A stretch of 64,000 nt of DNA from Bradyrhizobium rifense (GCF_008123425.1 NZ_VSSS01000065.1:1-64000); one strand, 5' to 3'. Positions 1 through 9,637 are shown, counted from the first letter of the stretch. A program made the numbers and translations. The notes: generated by a model from the sequence alone, not told the origin.

Positions 1-466
1 CGAGGAGGGTATCTATCACGCACTCGCAAAAGGCTTTATCGAGCGAGGTTCGTCGACTTCCGCTAAATGATTGATCGACGAGTCGGATTTCACCATCCAG
101 GTCACCAAATGTACGATGATAAACTCCTATTATGGCTTTCAGTGGCCGTGGGCGTCTTCGTGGTCGGGTTCTCGCTCTACCTTCTCCACTTCATTTTCTC
201 TTAGATTGGAGCCCGTTGGGGTCTGTTGTCGCGGGCCGTGGTTTCGCCTGCTGGCCCATCGCGACGTAGCGTTGCCCGATGGCGAACTTGGCTTTGTATC
301 AAATGTCTGCTTCGCGCCGAGACGGTCTTAAGTCTCGATAACTGGACGTTACCGATGGCAAAGGCCGGTTGGAGCCGACAGCAGACGTCCGCAGACGGCC
401 CGCTGCGGCCTTGTCGCGGCCACTGATTGCGGGCAGACTAGTAGTGACACGAGAGGGCAAGGGGCC
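1..466. other. No convincing gene at left edge
   Basis: I see no supportable gene upstream of the cyclase. Short open frames here show no recognisable domain and no good ribosome binding site. The stretch contains one copy (297-341) of an imperfect direct repeat whose partner lies just after the cyclase gene. Confidence 0.5.
297..341 (+). repeat. Imperfect direct repeat, copy 1 (flanks cyclase gene)
   Basis: About 45 bases that match 1980-2025 at roughly 85 percent, sharing the core AATGTCTGCTTCGCG and the tail TCTCGATAA. The two copies bracket the cyclase-hydrolase gene in the same orientation. They may be dispersed intergenic repeats or traces of an insertion; function is unknown. Confidence 0.6.
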
Positions 467-1903
467 ATGCAGCGCCGGCTTGCAGCCATTCTAGCGGCGG
501 ACGTGGTCGGCTATAGCCGACTGATGGGCGTCGACGAGATTGGGACTCTCAATTCCCTCAAATCACACCGCCGCGAACTGGTCGACTGCGGCATTTCCGA
601 GCACCACGGCCGCATCGTCAAAACCACCGGCGACGGGATGCTCGTGGAATTTGCCAGCGTCGTGGATGCAGTCGCCTGCGCGGTCAAGATCCAGCACACT
701 ATGGTCGGGCGCAACGCAGGCGTCGCTGCGGAGCGACAGATCGTATTCCGGATTGGGATCAACGTCGGCGACATCATTATCGACGGCGACGATATCTTCG
801 GCGACGGCGTCAACATCGCGGCGCGCCTGGAAACGCTCTGCGAACCCGGCGGAGTATGCATATCAAGGGCGGCGAACGACCAGATCCGAGATAAGCTGTC
901 GATGGCCTTCGCCGATCTGGGCGAGCAGGCCGTAAAGAATATCTCGCGTGCGGTCGGCGTGTTCGGGCTCACTGCCAAGGACATCGAGGCAATTCCGGAC
1001 GCCGCGATTCTCTCGTCTGCGGACGAAACGGTGGCGACGTCGACCGTTAGCCACAAGCAGGAAATCCACTTCTGCCAGACCCGCGACGGCGTGCAGCTGG
1101 CCTACGCCCGGATGGGCCAGGGGCATCCGCTGGTAAAGACCGGGCACTGGATGACCCACATCGAATTCGACTTCGAAAGTCCGATCTGGCGCCATCTTTA
1201 TCAGGAATTGTCCCGCGAGCACGATTTCGTCCGATACGACGCAAGGGGAAATGGGCTGTCGGATCGTGAGGTCCCGGACGTTACATTCGAGCGGTTCGTG
1301 GACGACCTCGAAACGGTGGTCGACGCCGCGGGCATCGGACGGTTCGCGCTGCTGGGCATATCGCAGGGATGCGCGGTTTCGATCGCCTACGCGGTGCGGC
1401 GTCCGGAGCGGGTGTCGCATCTAATTCTCTACGGAGGTTACGCCGTCGGCTGGAAGAAGCGCGCCAGGACCGAGGCGGAGAAGGCGGCCGGAGATGCGAT
1501 GTTGACGCTGATGCGGCTGGGATGGGGGCAAGAGAATCCAGCCTTCAGGCAGATGTTCACATCCCAGTTTATTCCGGACGCGAACAAGGAGCAGGCTGAC
1601 TGGTTCAACGAGTTCCAGCGGATCTCGAGCTCAGCCGAAGACGCCGCGCGCAATCTTTTGGCGAATGGCAACGTGGAAATCAGTTCGCTGCTTCCGCAGG
1701 TCAAGGTACCCACTCTCGTCATGCACTGCCGCAACGACGCGAGGGTGCCGTTCGAAGCCGGCCGCCGACTGGCCGCGGGGATTCCGGGCGCCCGCTTCGT
1801 TCCGCTCGAGGGCCGGAACCACATCATGCTTGAAGGCGAGCCGGCTTTGGTGCGGTTTCTCGATGAGTTACGGTCGTTCCTGGCCTCCGATACTAAACAC
1901 TAA
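467..1903 (+). CDS. Adenylate/guanylate cyclase fused to alpha/beta hydrolase
   Basis: A 478-residue two-domain protein. Residues 1-165 form a class III nucleotide cyclase domain: the opening ILAADVVGYSRLM carries metal-binding Asp12, TTGDGMLVEF carries Asp56, and GDGVNIAARLE matches the family. Residues 195-475 form an alpha/beta hydrolase with the nucleophile elbow GISQGC (Ser299), a likely acid in CRNDARVP and the late His in GRNHIMLEG. This fusion is common in Bradyrhizobium relatives, where the cyclase makes cAMP and the hydrolase substrate is unknown. No signal peptide or membrane segment is visible, so it is probably cytoplasmic. The ATG follows GAGGGCAAGGGGCC, a plausible ribosome binding site. 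It stands alone and points away from the transfer operon. Confidence 0.85.
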   Translation: MQRRLAAILAADVVGYSRLMGVDEIGTLNSLKSHRRELVDCGISEHHGRIVKTTGDGMLVEFASVVDAVACAVKIQHTMVGRNAGVAAERQIVFRIGINVGDIIIDGDDIFGDGVNIAARLETLCEPGGVCISRAANDQIRDKLSMAFADLGEQAVKNISRAVGVFGLTAKDIEAIPDAAILSSADETVATSTVSHKQEIHFCQTRDGVQLAYARMGQGHPLVKTGHWMTHIEFDFESPIWRHLYQELSREHDFVRYDARGNGLSDREVPDVTFERFVDDLETVVDAAGIGRFALLGISQGCAVSIAYAVRRPERVSHLILYGGYAVGWKKRARTEAEKAAGDAMLTLMRLGWGQENPAFRQMFTSQFIPDANKEQADWFNEFQRISSSAEDAARNLLANGNVEISSLLPQVKVPTLVMHCRNDARVPFEAGRRLAAGIPGARFVPLEGRNHIMLEGEPALVRFLDELRSFLASDTKH

Positions 1904-1979
1904 CATTGGGTACTGGGCTGACCAAAATGCGTCGCGGGTTTTCTTTCATGTCTGTCCTCGGCCCGTAGCCGATTTCATG

Positions 1980-2025
1980 GATCGAATGTCTGCTTCGCGT
2001 CGAGAGCGGTCCTAGATCTCGATAA
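1980..2025 (+). repeat. Imperfect direct repeat, copy 2
   Basis: Partner of 297-341, starting about 80 bases after the cyclase stop. It has one extra base in the centre and six or seven substitutions relative to copy 1. Confidence 0.6.
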
Positions 2026-2530
2026 TCACGCCTTTCGTGAGTGAGCCAATGGTAGATGTAGAGGTCAATCAGCGAAAGCGTAGCTAGCGACCGTAGCTTC
2101 GATAAGAGGCAACATCATCTCCCCCGGAAAGTACAAAAACTTCCAGGGCATAGCGCTGTTGGTGAGGAGGAGCGGTGATCCGCCCAGCGCCGAACTCTGA
2201 CAAGGCGCTTCCAAGTTGCAGGTCAAGATGCAAACCCCTTTCCCATCACTTGGCTCTCAGGCCGACGACGCTTCTCGGGATAGCAATCCACTTCTATCGC
2301 GATGGCCAACGCAATCTTCGCTAGATTTTCTTTGATCTCTCGGCGCACACGTCGTGCACACGCCGCCATCTAACTAATTGAAAGAATTAAACTCTCGCTC
2401 CAATCCGTCATCGGAGAAATCGAGTTCACCGGTTGCGGTAAGGGCGGGCCGGTCGCAGAAAGACGCCGCAACGTCGCCGATCGAGACGACCAGCCTACGC
2501 TGCAGTAGCCCTACATGTGGAACGGAAAAG
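2026..2530. other. Intergenic region after the transfer operon; no gene seen
   Basis: About 500 bases lie between the cyclase and the 3' end of the minus-strand transfer operon. All frames are broken by stops and I recognise no protein, RNA or origin-of-transfer signature. An oriT could be here, but I cannot support it from sequence alone. Confidence 0.4.
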
Positions 2531-3697
2531 TCAGCGTTCTTGCTCCTTCATTCTTAGCCGCCCTTCACGCGCCTCGCCTTTCTGGGTTCCCGGTCGGTGA
2601 CGGTCCTGAACAGGTTCTAGAACCGTCGCTCGCGCAAACGAATGCCCGTTCTTTAGATGCTGGGCGATGCGCTCCTTGGCGAACGCCATAATGCTCTGGC
2701 GAGCATTTTCATCGTTCGGCAGAGCGCGTTCGAGAAGCTTGTTGATGATGACAATCTGGGATTGGGCCGCGAGCAGGTCGGAATCATGCGCAGCCGCCGG
2801 TCGGTCTGCACGGCGTGCCTCCACGGTCACACTCCACCTGTTGCGCCACATCTGCCGCCGTTCAATGCCAGCAAGGCCTGTGGCGGCGTCTGTGAACTTG
2901 ATCGCCCTGATGACGGGCTCGACGCCTTCCCTGCGCATAAGGATGCGGTCGCCAGGCTTGCCGCCACTGTCTGCGACGTCCTTTTCAAGGCCGACGCCCC
3001 ACAACTGATGGCGCCGGCCATCATCCAGTTCGATGGCTATATAGGTTGATGGCTCCGCGTCGGGGCGGTTGCGGTAGGCGCCATGACCGACCTCCATCAG
3101 ACGTCCGGAAACACCCTTGTCGTAGTCGAGCCTATCTGGCCGCAGCGGCTTGTCCGGAGTCGAGCGAGCGTCTACCTCGTTGGTCCGGGCCTGGGCTCGT
3201 TCCCATGCCGCTCGTCGATCAGCGAGCGCCTGGTTATCAAGCTCAGTTGGCTGATACCCCTTCACATCCATGAAGTGCGCGCGTGCCTCGAGCCAAGCCT
3301 CGCGTCGGAACTCGACGGAACCACGGACGTGAAGGGCGTCCCACTGGCGATGTTGTGCCACGCTGACCATGTCTCGGATCACTTCGGCGGCAGCTATGCG
3401 GGTGACCAGGCGATCGTCAGTCGTCTTGAACGCGAGGTACTCTTTCCGCTCATCGGCATAGAGCCGCGCCTCGCGGTCAGATCCATCCTTTCCGGATTCG
3501 CTGGCGACCACGTAATATTTCCGACGGATACGGTCCGGAAACCCACTATCGGTGACCTCCGCGGATGAAGGCTTGTTGGGGGCTGTTGCTATGGACTCGT
3601 CTTCTCCCTTTTCTCGGGCGGAAGCGCGCCCCGCGCGACGTTGCCGCCCCAGGCTGAATTCCTCGCCAGAGTCATGCTTGTCGTTCATGCTGCTCAC
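2531..3697 (-). CDS. LPD7-domain protein at the end of the transfer operon
   Basis: 388 residues. After a charged, low-complexity N-terminus (1-55), residues about 58-160 match the LPD7 domain (large polyvalent protein-associated domain 7) found in the C-terminal parts of conjugative relaxases and mobilization proteins: RIRRKYYVVAS, ARLYADERKEYLAFKTTDD, WDALHVRGSVEFRREAWLEA. The rest is an uncharacterised charged region. No relaxase catalytic domain (His triad or active-site Tyr) is visible, so this is an accessory protein or the orphaned C-terminal part of a relaxase. Its start overlaps the traG/virD4 stop by 26 bases, indicating translational coupling. A second ATG at 3688 is equally possible. 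Confidence 0.7.
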   Translation of the reverse strand: MSSMNDKHDSGEEFSLGRQRRAGRASAREKGEDESIATAPNKPSSAEVTDSGFPDRIRRKYYVVASESGKDGSDREARLYADERKEYLAFKTTDDRLVTRIAAAEVIRDMVSVAQHRQWDALHVRGSVEFRREAWLEARAHFMDVKGYQPTELDNQALADRRAAWERAQARTNEVDARSTPDKPLRPDRLDYDKGVSGRLMEVGHGAYRNRPDAEPSTYIAIELDDGRRHQLWGVGLEKDVADSGGKPGDRILMRREGVEPVIRAIKFTDAATGLAGIERRQMWRNRWSVTVEARRADRPAAAHDSDLLAAQSQIVIINKLLERALPNDENARQSIMAFAKERIAQHLKNGHSFARATVLEPVQDRHRPGTQKGEAREGRLRMKEQER

Positions 3698-5618
3698 CCT
3701 TCTGCCTGCGGCCGGTCCGCCGCGGCGGCGGAATGACCTGAGCGTCGATGTAGTTCAGGGTCCAGGCTTTCAGGTCGTCTTCGGAGAGGCCTTCAAGGTC
3801 GATATCCACGTCCCCGAAATCGAAACTTGCGTCGGCAGGGATCGTCGAAGGATCGGCGACCTCCTCGTCGGTCATCGGTCGCGACCGAAATACCATGCGG
3901 AGCTCAGCGACTTCGGACCGAAGCTCTTTGATCTCTGCCTCAATCAGCGCATTCGAACGGCCTTTGGGCATCTCCGAAACAGGCGGCGGGAGCAGACGCC
4001 GCAGGAAAGCCTTGTCTTCGTAATACACGATCTTGTCGGTGATGACGGGCGGCAGCCCCGAGGCTAGGATGAAGGCCTTGGACCTAGGCAAGAGTTTCAA
4101 TTCCTGCGGCAACATCAGGGCGCGACGATGCTCGGAGATCGTCTCGCTGGTCGAGCGCGTCGCAAGCCCTTTTGGTCCGCTGCGGCTGCGCGCCTTCACG
4201 GTGTCGTAGCCGATGCGCTCTGAGAGCTCATTGGCCACGTCCTGCTCCTTCGGGGCGAAGACGACCTCGACGGCGTGGTTCGTTATGAAGTTGCGGGCGG
4301 CATCGATGCCGTAGATCGCGCGCAGTTGCGCTGGGCTCTGTATCACGGTGAGAAGGCGGATGCCGTATCCGGCGATGAACGCGACCGATTTCGCAAGCAC
4401 ATTGACATTGCCCAGCGCTGGAAACTCATCGAGCAAGAGCAGCACCTTGCGATTGAGTTTGGAATTCTGCTCCGGCAGTTCGCGAGTATTGAGATCGACC
4501 ACCTGCTGGAAGAACAGATTGAGAAGCGGCGCCATGCGGTCGAGATTGTCTGGCGTGACGCCGAGATAGATCGACATCGGCCGTTGCCGCAGCTGCCGCA
4601 AATCAAAATCGTTGGTCGATGTCGCTGCATCGATGCGGGGGTTGAGCCAGAGACCGAGCCTTGCGGTAACGGTCTTGCGCACCGAATTCATGGTGTTTTC
4701 GGAGGCGGCGAGAAAGTCGTTCAACGCGGTGACACAATGTCGCGACAGTGGCGAAGGACCGGACTTGCGAGCGGCGATAGTCTTCGCGAAATGCGTCTTG
4801 AGGTCAGGGGCCGCGGACAACTGGTGCAGGATCTCGCCAATCGTCAAGGGCAAGCCTGGCGTTTCCGCGACATAGCCTCCGACAGCCACAAAAGCCGACC
4901 GTGCCGCCTCGAACCAGAACGGATCGCCACGGCTTTCGGCCGGAAACAGCATCACCGCGATGCGCTGCAAATCGTCATAGAGATCGGCGGGATCGCTGCG
5001 CACATAACCTAATGGATTATAGCGCGCCGTGCGGCCGCTCTCCTCGAGCGGGTCGAACAGATGGACCTCTTGCCCATGCGCTGCACGAAATCCCGCCGAG
5101 CAATCCCAGTTCTCCTTCTTCACATCCAGCACGACAACTGAATCCGGCCAATTGAGCAGGTTCGGAATGACATAGCCGACACCTTTGCCGGCGCGAGTTG
5201 GCGCGTAGATCAGCACGTGTTCCGATCCGCCAAAACAGAGCAGTTTGCCGTCCTTGCGGCCGAGCAGCACGCCTTCCTTGGATCGCAGGCCGGCGGCCTT
5301 GATCTCGCGCTCCAAGGCGAAACGGGCGCTGCCATGAAGCGGCAGAGGTCGCTGCCGGAGGATAGCGCCGAGCAGGCCAAAGACGACGATCACCCCGGCT
5401 AGAGTTGAGAGCGTCAGCCAGCGGTCAAAGCGTGGGTCAGTGCCGTACCGGGGCCAGCCCGTGGCGATCTCGGACCAATGGATGCCTCCGTCGTGATGCC
5501 TGAGCCCGAGCAGCAGAATATTTGAGGCGACCAGCAGAAACAGCCCGATTGCGCCGACCGCAAGCGCAGTACCGAGCGCGAACCTAGTGGGCGTGGTCGC
5601 GTTTGCGAACGGGGTCAT
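3672..5618 (-). CDS. traG: Type IV coupling protein VirD4/TraG
   Basis: About 648 residues. The N-terminus has two membrane segments (about residues 12-38 and 65-85). A VirD4/TraG ATPase follows, with Walker A APTRAGKGVGYVIPNLLNW and Walker B LLLLDEFPALG. This inner-membrane hexamer docks the relaxase-DNA complex onto the VirB channel. I chose the ATG at 5618 (MTPFANATTPTRF) because the 39 residues upstream are the out-of-frame image of virB11; the chosen start overlaps virB11 by 35 bases. The C-terminal tail is acidic (FDFGDVDIDLEGLSEDD), as in many VirD4 proteins. Confidence 0.93.
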   Translation of the reverse strand: MTPFANATTPTRFALGTALAVGAIGLFLLVASNILLLGLRHHDGGIHWSEIATGWPRYGTDPRFDRWLTLSTLAGVIVVFGLLGAILRQRPLPLHGSARFALEREIKAAGLRSKEGVLLGRKDGKLLCFGGSEHVLIYAPTRAGKGVGYVIPNLLNWPDSVVVLDVKKENWDCSAGFRAAHGQEVHLFDPLEESGRTARYNPLGYVRSDPADLYDDLQRIAVMLFPAESRGDPFWFEAARSAFVAVGGYVAETPGLPLTIGEILHQLSAAPDLKTHFAKTIAARKSGPSPLSRHCVTALNDFLAASENTMNSVRKTVTARLGLWLNPRIDAATSTNDFDLRQLRQRPMSIYLGVTPDNLDRMAPLLNLFFQQVVDLNTRELPEQNSKLNRKVLLLLDEFPALGNVNVLAKSVAFIAGYGIRLLTVIQSPAQLRAIYGIDAARNFITNHAVEVVFAPKEQDVANELSERIGYDTVKARSRSGPKGLATRSTSETISEHRRALMLPQELKLLPRSKAFILASGLPPVITDKIVYYEDKAFLRRLLPPPVSEMPKGRSNALIEAEIKELRSEVAELRMVFRSRPMTDEEVADPSTIPADASFDFGDVDIDLEGLSEDDLKAWTLNYIDAQVIPPPRRTGRRQKGEQHERQA

Positions 5619-6615
5619 AATAGATTTCCGAGATGCGGTACCGGCCGTCTCGCTTCTGCATCTGGACGACGACGTCGACCAGAAGCAGCAGGAGCGAGCG
5701 GATATCGTCGCGATGAAGGTCACGGCCTTCCGCACTTTCCTTCACCAACAAGGTCAGTTGCTCGAAGGCGAGCCGGGCGCTATCGGCGTGGACCGTCGTG
5801 ATGGACCCCGGATGTCCGGAGTTCACATTCCTCAAATAGAAGAACGCGATCCCATCCCGAAGCTCCTGCAGCAGGATCCGATCTGGCCGCATCCGCAAGC
5901 ACGACTCGAGCAGTTCGCGCGGTCCGATCCTGGCGACGCCCTGCCCGTCCTTGGCATAGAGCAGCCGCACGCAATTCTGGTGCGGGATGACAAGCTCGGC
6001 GGTGTCCTCGATCGTGATGAGCCGCTCATGCGCCGGGATCGCCGCGATCAGCGCCTTGGACAGGGTGGTTTTGCCGGAGCCGGTCGCTCCAGAAATGAGA
6101 ATGTTGCGGCGGCTCCGCACCGCGAGCTCGAGGAACTCGCGCCAGGCGCCGGCCTCTTTCAGGGCAAGCAAGCGATGCTCGTCAGGGCGGAGCTCATTCC
6201 CCGTGACACGGACCTCGTCGAACAGTCTTGCCTGCTCGAAGGCGTCAAGCGTCATGGTCAGGGTCGATGGCTTGCGGATTGTCAGGCTGATCGTCCCGGG
6301 CGGCACAGCCGGCGGGACCACGATCTGACAGCGCTCCTCGCCGATCAAGCTGGTCGAGACGACCGGATGCTCCGGACCGATGTCCTGGCGGGTATGACCG
6401 GCCGCGGCAGTCGCCAGATGCGACAGATAAGCGTGCGTCAACGTCGGCGCGTCATGGCGGGTCCAACCGCCCGGCCCTTCCACGAAGATCTCGCCCGGGC
6501 GGTTGACGACGATTTCGGTCAGGGTCTCGTCCGCCAGGTATGGTGCCAGCGGCTCCAGATAGCGCTCCAGGACCAGGCGGCCACCGTCGCGTTCGCTCGA
6601 TGCACCCGCGCTCAT
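5584..6615 (-). CDS. virB11: VirB11-type secretion ATPase
   Basis: 343 residues, normal for the family. The N-terminal domain has VNRPGEIFVEGPGGW. The ATPase domain has Walker A ISGATGSGKTTLSKAL, an Asp box TIEDTAELV, a Walker-B-region RPDRILLQELRD and the His box GHPGSITTVHAD. VirB11 hexamers power pilus assembly and DNA transfer at the inner membrane. The start overlaps the virB10 stop by four bases (ATGA). The usual ExR/ELRG motif reads ELRD. Confidence 0.93.
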   Translation of the reverse strand: MSAGASSERDGGRLVLERYLEPLAPYLADETLTEIVVNRPGEIFVEGPGGWTRHDAPTLTHAYLSHLATAAAGHTRQDIGPEHPVVSTSLIGEERCQIVVPPAVPPGTISLTIRKPSTLTMTLDAFEQARLFDEVRVTGNELRPDEHRLLALKEAGAWREFLELAVRSRRNILISGATGSGKTTLSKALIAAIPAHERLITIEDTAELVIPHQNCVRLLYAKDGQGVARIGPRELLESCLRMRPDRILLQELRDGIAFFYLRNVNSGHPGSITTVHADSARLAFEQLTLLVKESAEGRDLHRDDIRSLLLLLVDVVVQMQKRDGRYRISEIYYDPVRKRDHAH

Positions 6616-7757
6616 TTCGTCACCACGGCCGGGGCCACGATGGTTCCAGGGATGGTGCGGTCGAGAATCTGGGTCCGGGCCTCAATTCGCCGAAGTTGGT
6701 AGACCGAGGAGAAATCGACGTCGCGCGCAACAAAGATGTTCACGAGTTCGCCCTGGTTCTTGTTCAGCGTCGGCGGGATGTTGATCGACTGCTCAACCGC
6801 AATAGCGGCGGCGGTGTTGGTAGCGCCCGCGGTGTTGTTGATCTGGATGGAGCCGTCCTGCATCTGCTGACGACCGATCGATGAGGCATCGCTGACGATC
6901 GAGAGCAGGAGCGCCGACCCGAACCGCTCAAAGAAGTGGGTGTCAATGTCGCCGTCGAAGCCGGCGCGGCCCAGCGCATCGGTGGCCGGCGATGACAGTG
7001 CTGCAATCACGCCGGTCGGCGTCTTGGCGCGGGTCCACAGCACGAACAGGCGCTTTGAGCCGCGCCGCATATTGCCGCGATACTCGCCAACGACCTGCGT
7101 GCCTTTTTCCATGAGCACCACGTTGCCGGAATCCGACATCACGTCCCGTATGACGACGCAGGAGACGAAGCCGGCCACATCAGACGACATCGCAGTCTCC
7201 AGTACGCACGGAATTGAAGTACCCTGGGTGACCAGCAGATTGCGGTTGGGAAGCCGCGCGGCGCGTACGCCATCGATCGGCGTAGGTTTCAGCTTGTCGG
7301 CAAGGTCGTTGCGCGGCTCGCCCCGTCCAAACCCATAGGGATCGGCAATGACACTTCCGGTCACGCTATCGCGGGCGGGAGGCCCGGAAGAAATCGGCCT
7401 ATTATACGCCAGCACTGGGGCGCGCCGGGCGCTCTCCAGCAGCTGGTCGGAGGCGGGTGCCGGCGCCGCTGGCGCAGCTGCGACCGGCGTGGCTGCAATT
7501 GAAGCCGTGATGATTGGTGCGGACGGCGGTTCCGGTGCGGGCTCGAACGCCGCCGCCGGCCGGATCATGAGCTTGCGGGCGGAATCGCTCACTGGCTTAT
7601 CGCTCTTCCAGGTGCTCCAGATGATTAGAAAGGCAAAAGCGGTCAGCGCCAGCGCGCCGAAGCCGCGCTTGAGCATCGCCGCTCGACCATTGTCCCCGCC
7701 TCCCACGGGGGTAATGCCGCGGTCGCCGGCAATCGTCTCATCGTGATGCTCGGTCAT
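6612..7757 (-). CDS. virB10: VirB10-type channel protein
   Basis: 381 residues with the expected layout: a cytoplasmic N-terminus (1-33), one membrane helix around 34-48 (ALALTAFAFLIIW), a Pro/Ala-rich periplasmic linker (70-110), and a C-terminal TrbI/VirB10 beta-barrel domain. The latter includes LVTQGTSIPCVLETAMSSD, VLMEKGTQVVGEYRG and a late INIPPTLNKNQGE. It spans both membranes and opens the outer-membrane pore. It lies 11 bases after virB9 and overlaps virB11. Confidence 0.93.
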   Translation of the reverse strand: MTEHHDETIAGDRGITPVGGGDNGRAAMLKRGFGALALTAFAFLIIWSTWKSDKPVSDSARKLMIRPAAAFEPAPEPPSAPIITASIAATPVAAAPAAPAPASDQLLESARRAPVLAYNRPISSGPPARDSVTGSVIADPYGFGRGEPRNDLADKLKPTPIDGVRAARLPNRNLLVTQGTSIPCVLETAMSSDVAGFVSCVVIRDVMSDSGNVVLMEKGTQVVGEYRGNMRRGSKRLFVLWTRAKTPTGVIAALSSPATDALGRAGFDGDIDTHFFERFGSALLLSIVSDASSIGRQQMQDGSIQINNTAGATNTAAAIAVEQSINIPPTLNKNQGELVNIFVARDVDFSSVYQLRRIEARTQILDRTIPGTIVAPAVVTK

Positions 7758-7768
7758 GTCGCGCCCGC

Positions 7769-8620
7769 CTATCGTGACTTCAGGGATGGAGGTGATTTCT
7801 TCGCCCGCCGCTCGATCGAGGGGCTGGTGGTATTGGTACCGGGGTTGATCCCCACCGCGTCGAATGCCTCGTTAAAAATGCAGAGCACGTTGCCTCCTTT
7901 GCGCAGCCGAAACTCTCGTGCTGTGGCATGGACGACCACGAGCTCGCCGCGGACGTCCTTGGGCACCAGGCTTTCCGAGCCGTCTGAGTTGATCAGGTAG
8001 ATCGCCGGAACTTCGCGGTTGCCCGCGAAGCGGAAAGTGGTCTCCTTGCCGTCATCGAACACGGCTTCCGGCTCGAGGTCGACCGATCCCTGCGCCGAAA
8101 AGCGCCAGTTGCGCGCCCCATAGGCATGATGCAAGTCGAAGGTCTGCTCGATCAGCGCGCCTTCCCGCTCGGCGCCACGCGCGGCCGCTTCCATGCGTCG
8201 GCGCTCAATCTCGTCACCGGGATAGGCGAAGCGCACAACGAAATAACTGTCCGCAAGCGTGGTCTCGGCGATCGACAGTTCGAACTGGTAAGAGCGCTTG
8301 CGGCCGTCGGGGCGGGTGGTCACAACCTGCAGATTGGTCGGCGGATGCTTTTCCCGAGGCTTGAGGAATAGGATCGAACCCGCCGGTGCGACTTCCCATG
8401 CGACGGAGTCGCCGATCGCGACATGCGCGACCTCCTCGTCATCAGCAAACAAAATCTGGGTTGAGGCCCGGATGACGCCGTTGACCCGCACCACGTTGGC
8501 CGGATCGTAAGTGACCGTGCGCACGCGCGCGTCGCGTTGACCAGGTGCGGGCTGCTGCAGTGCCAGCGCCGGCCCAGGGAATGCCAGCGCAAAGATCATC
8601 AAAAGGACGGAACGTTTCAT
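7769..8620 (-). CDS. virB9: VirB9-type outer-membrane complex protein
   Basis: 283 residues with a signal peptide ending near ALALQQ (about residue 22). N-terminal VirB9 domain: RTVTYDPANVVRVNG, then the hydrophobic patch around AGSILFLKPREKHPPTNL. C-terminal CagX/VirB9 domain: YGARNWRFSAQG, DDGKETTFRFAGNREVPAIY, and a final RKGGNVLCIFNEAFDAVG. It forms the outer-membrane core complex with VirB7 and VirB10. The start overlaps the virB8 stop (ATGA). Confidence 0.93.
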   Translation of the reverse strand: MKRSVLLMIFALAFPGPALALQQPAPGQRDARVRTVTYDPANVVRVNGVIRASTQILFADDEEVAHVAIGDSVAWEVAPAGSILFLKPREKHPPTNLQVVTTRPDGRKRSYQFELSIAETTLADSYFVVRFAYPGDEIERRRMEAAARGAEREGALIEQTFDLHHAYGARNWRFSAQGSVDLEPEAVFDDGKETTFRFAGNREVPAIYLINSDGSESLVPKDVRGELVVVHATAREFRLRKGGNVLCIFNEAFDAVGINPGTNTTSPSIERRAKKSPPSLKSR

Positions 8621-9288
8621 GGCACGACCTCCGGGTCGGCGCGATATTCCGAAACCAGAAAGCCGAGGGGATTAATGAGACGGTCGGCGGAGGACATTGG
8701 CGCGCTGGCGTAGGAGAACGTCAGCGTCGAGACCCAATGGGTGATGCGGGTTTCCTCGCCCTTGCGGCTCTCCTTCATGAACCGCACGGATGCGACATTG
8801 TCGGCCAGCAGCGAGATCGCCTTGATGCGTACGGTGGCGACCCCGAAGCGGCCTTGGACGACCTGCGGGCTTTCGGGATTGGAGCCGCGGTACCATGCCG
8901 CGAAACGGGCTTGCTCGCCCGCCCCGGACAGCAAGGAGATGGTTCGAAAGTTGGATTCCGCCTCCGGATAGCTGTAGCCCTCGCGCGCACGAACGTAGCG
9001 TCCGAGAAAATACTTGGTCACGGCCTCATCGTAGCGCGCCGGCGTCGATTTGAGCGCGGAGACCGTATCAACAATGCCGGTGGCATTATCGACCCGGATG
9101 ACGAACGGCTCGACTGTTTTGAGTGGCGCAAGGGCTGCGACCGCACCGACCGAGGCGGCCGCCAATACACAGGCACCCGCGGCGATCACCCATGCCGTTC
9201 GGCGCGAACGATGGGCCGACAGCAACAGATCCTGTTCCCACCGGCGCGCGTTGTCGAAATAGGTCTTCAGATCATCCTGCCGGACCAT
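8617..9288 (-). CDS. virB8: VirB8-type inner-membrane protein
   Basis: About 223 residues. A cytoplasmic N-terminus is followed by one membrane helix at about residues 30-52 (TAWVIAAGACVLAAASVG) and a periplasmic VirB8 domain (EPFVIRVDNATGIVD, KYFLGRYVRAREGY, THWVSTLTFSY). It nucleates channel assembly. I placed the start at 9288, one base after the virB7 stop, because it is preceded by GGGAGG at good spacing. A longer frame to 9327 would overlap virB7. Confidence 0.92.
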   Translation of the reverse strand: MVRQDDLKTYFDNARRWEQDLLLSAHRSRRTAWVIAAGACVLAAASVGAVAALAPLKTVEPFVIRVDNATGIVDTVSALKSTPARYDEAVTKYFLGRYVRAREGYSYPEAESNFRTISLLSGAGEQARFAAWYRGSNPESPQVVQGRFGVATVRIKAISLLADNVASVRFMKESRKGEETRITHWVSTLTFSYASAPMSSADRLINPLGFLVSEYRADPEVVP

Positions 9289-9289
9289 C

Positions 9290-9589
9290 TCACGCCTCCC
9301 TGCCGCAGGCACGGTAAGAGGCTGCAATGTCCAACCGAGAGCTCGAATTGGCGGTATGGCTGGATGGCGCGGACGGGCCGGCCTCGCCTTTGCGGATGAT
9401 GGGTGCTGGCGCCGACGGCGGAATTGGCGGCTCGGGCGCGGCCAATGGCGTGCCGTTCTCCCAATCCCAAAGTGAACGATTGAGCGGTCGGCGTGTCAAA
9501 CCGTCACAGGACGGCGGCCCCTTTGACCAGTTCGCGCAACCCCCAAGCTGCCATGCGATAACGCAAATGATGAATAGTCGACGCCACAT
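9290..9589 (-). CDS. VirB7-like lipoprotein
   Basis: 99 residues. The N-terminus MWRRLFIICVIAWQLGGC is a lipoprotein signal with lipobox LGGC, so it should be anchored in the outer membrane. The mature part is Pro/Ala-rich and low in complexity, as in many VirB7 and TrbH-like proteins. Identification rests on the lipobox plus its place between virB6 and virB8, not on sequence identity to a named family. Confidence 0.65.
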   Translation of the reverse strand: MWRRLFIICVIAWQLGGCANWSKGPPSCDGLTRRPLNRSLWDWENGTPLAAPEPPIPPSAPAPIIRKGEAGPSAPSSHTANSSSRLDIAASYRACGREA

Positions 9590-9637
9590 CGTTCTGATGC
9601 CCCTGTCTTTCTTGTCGCCTGATGCGGCGATCTTTGC

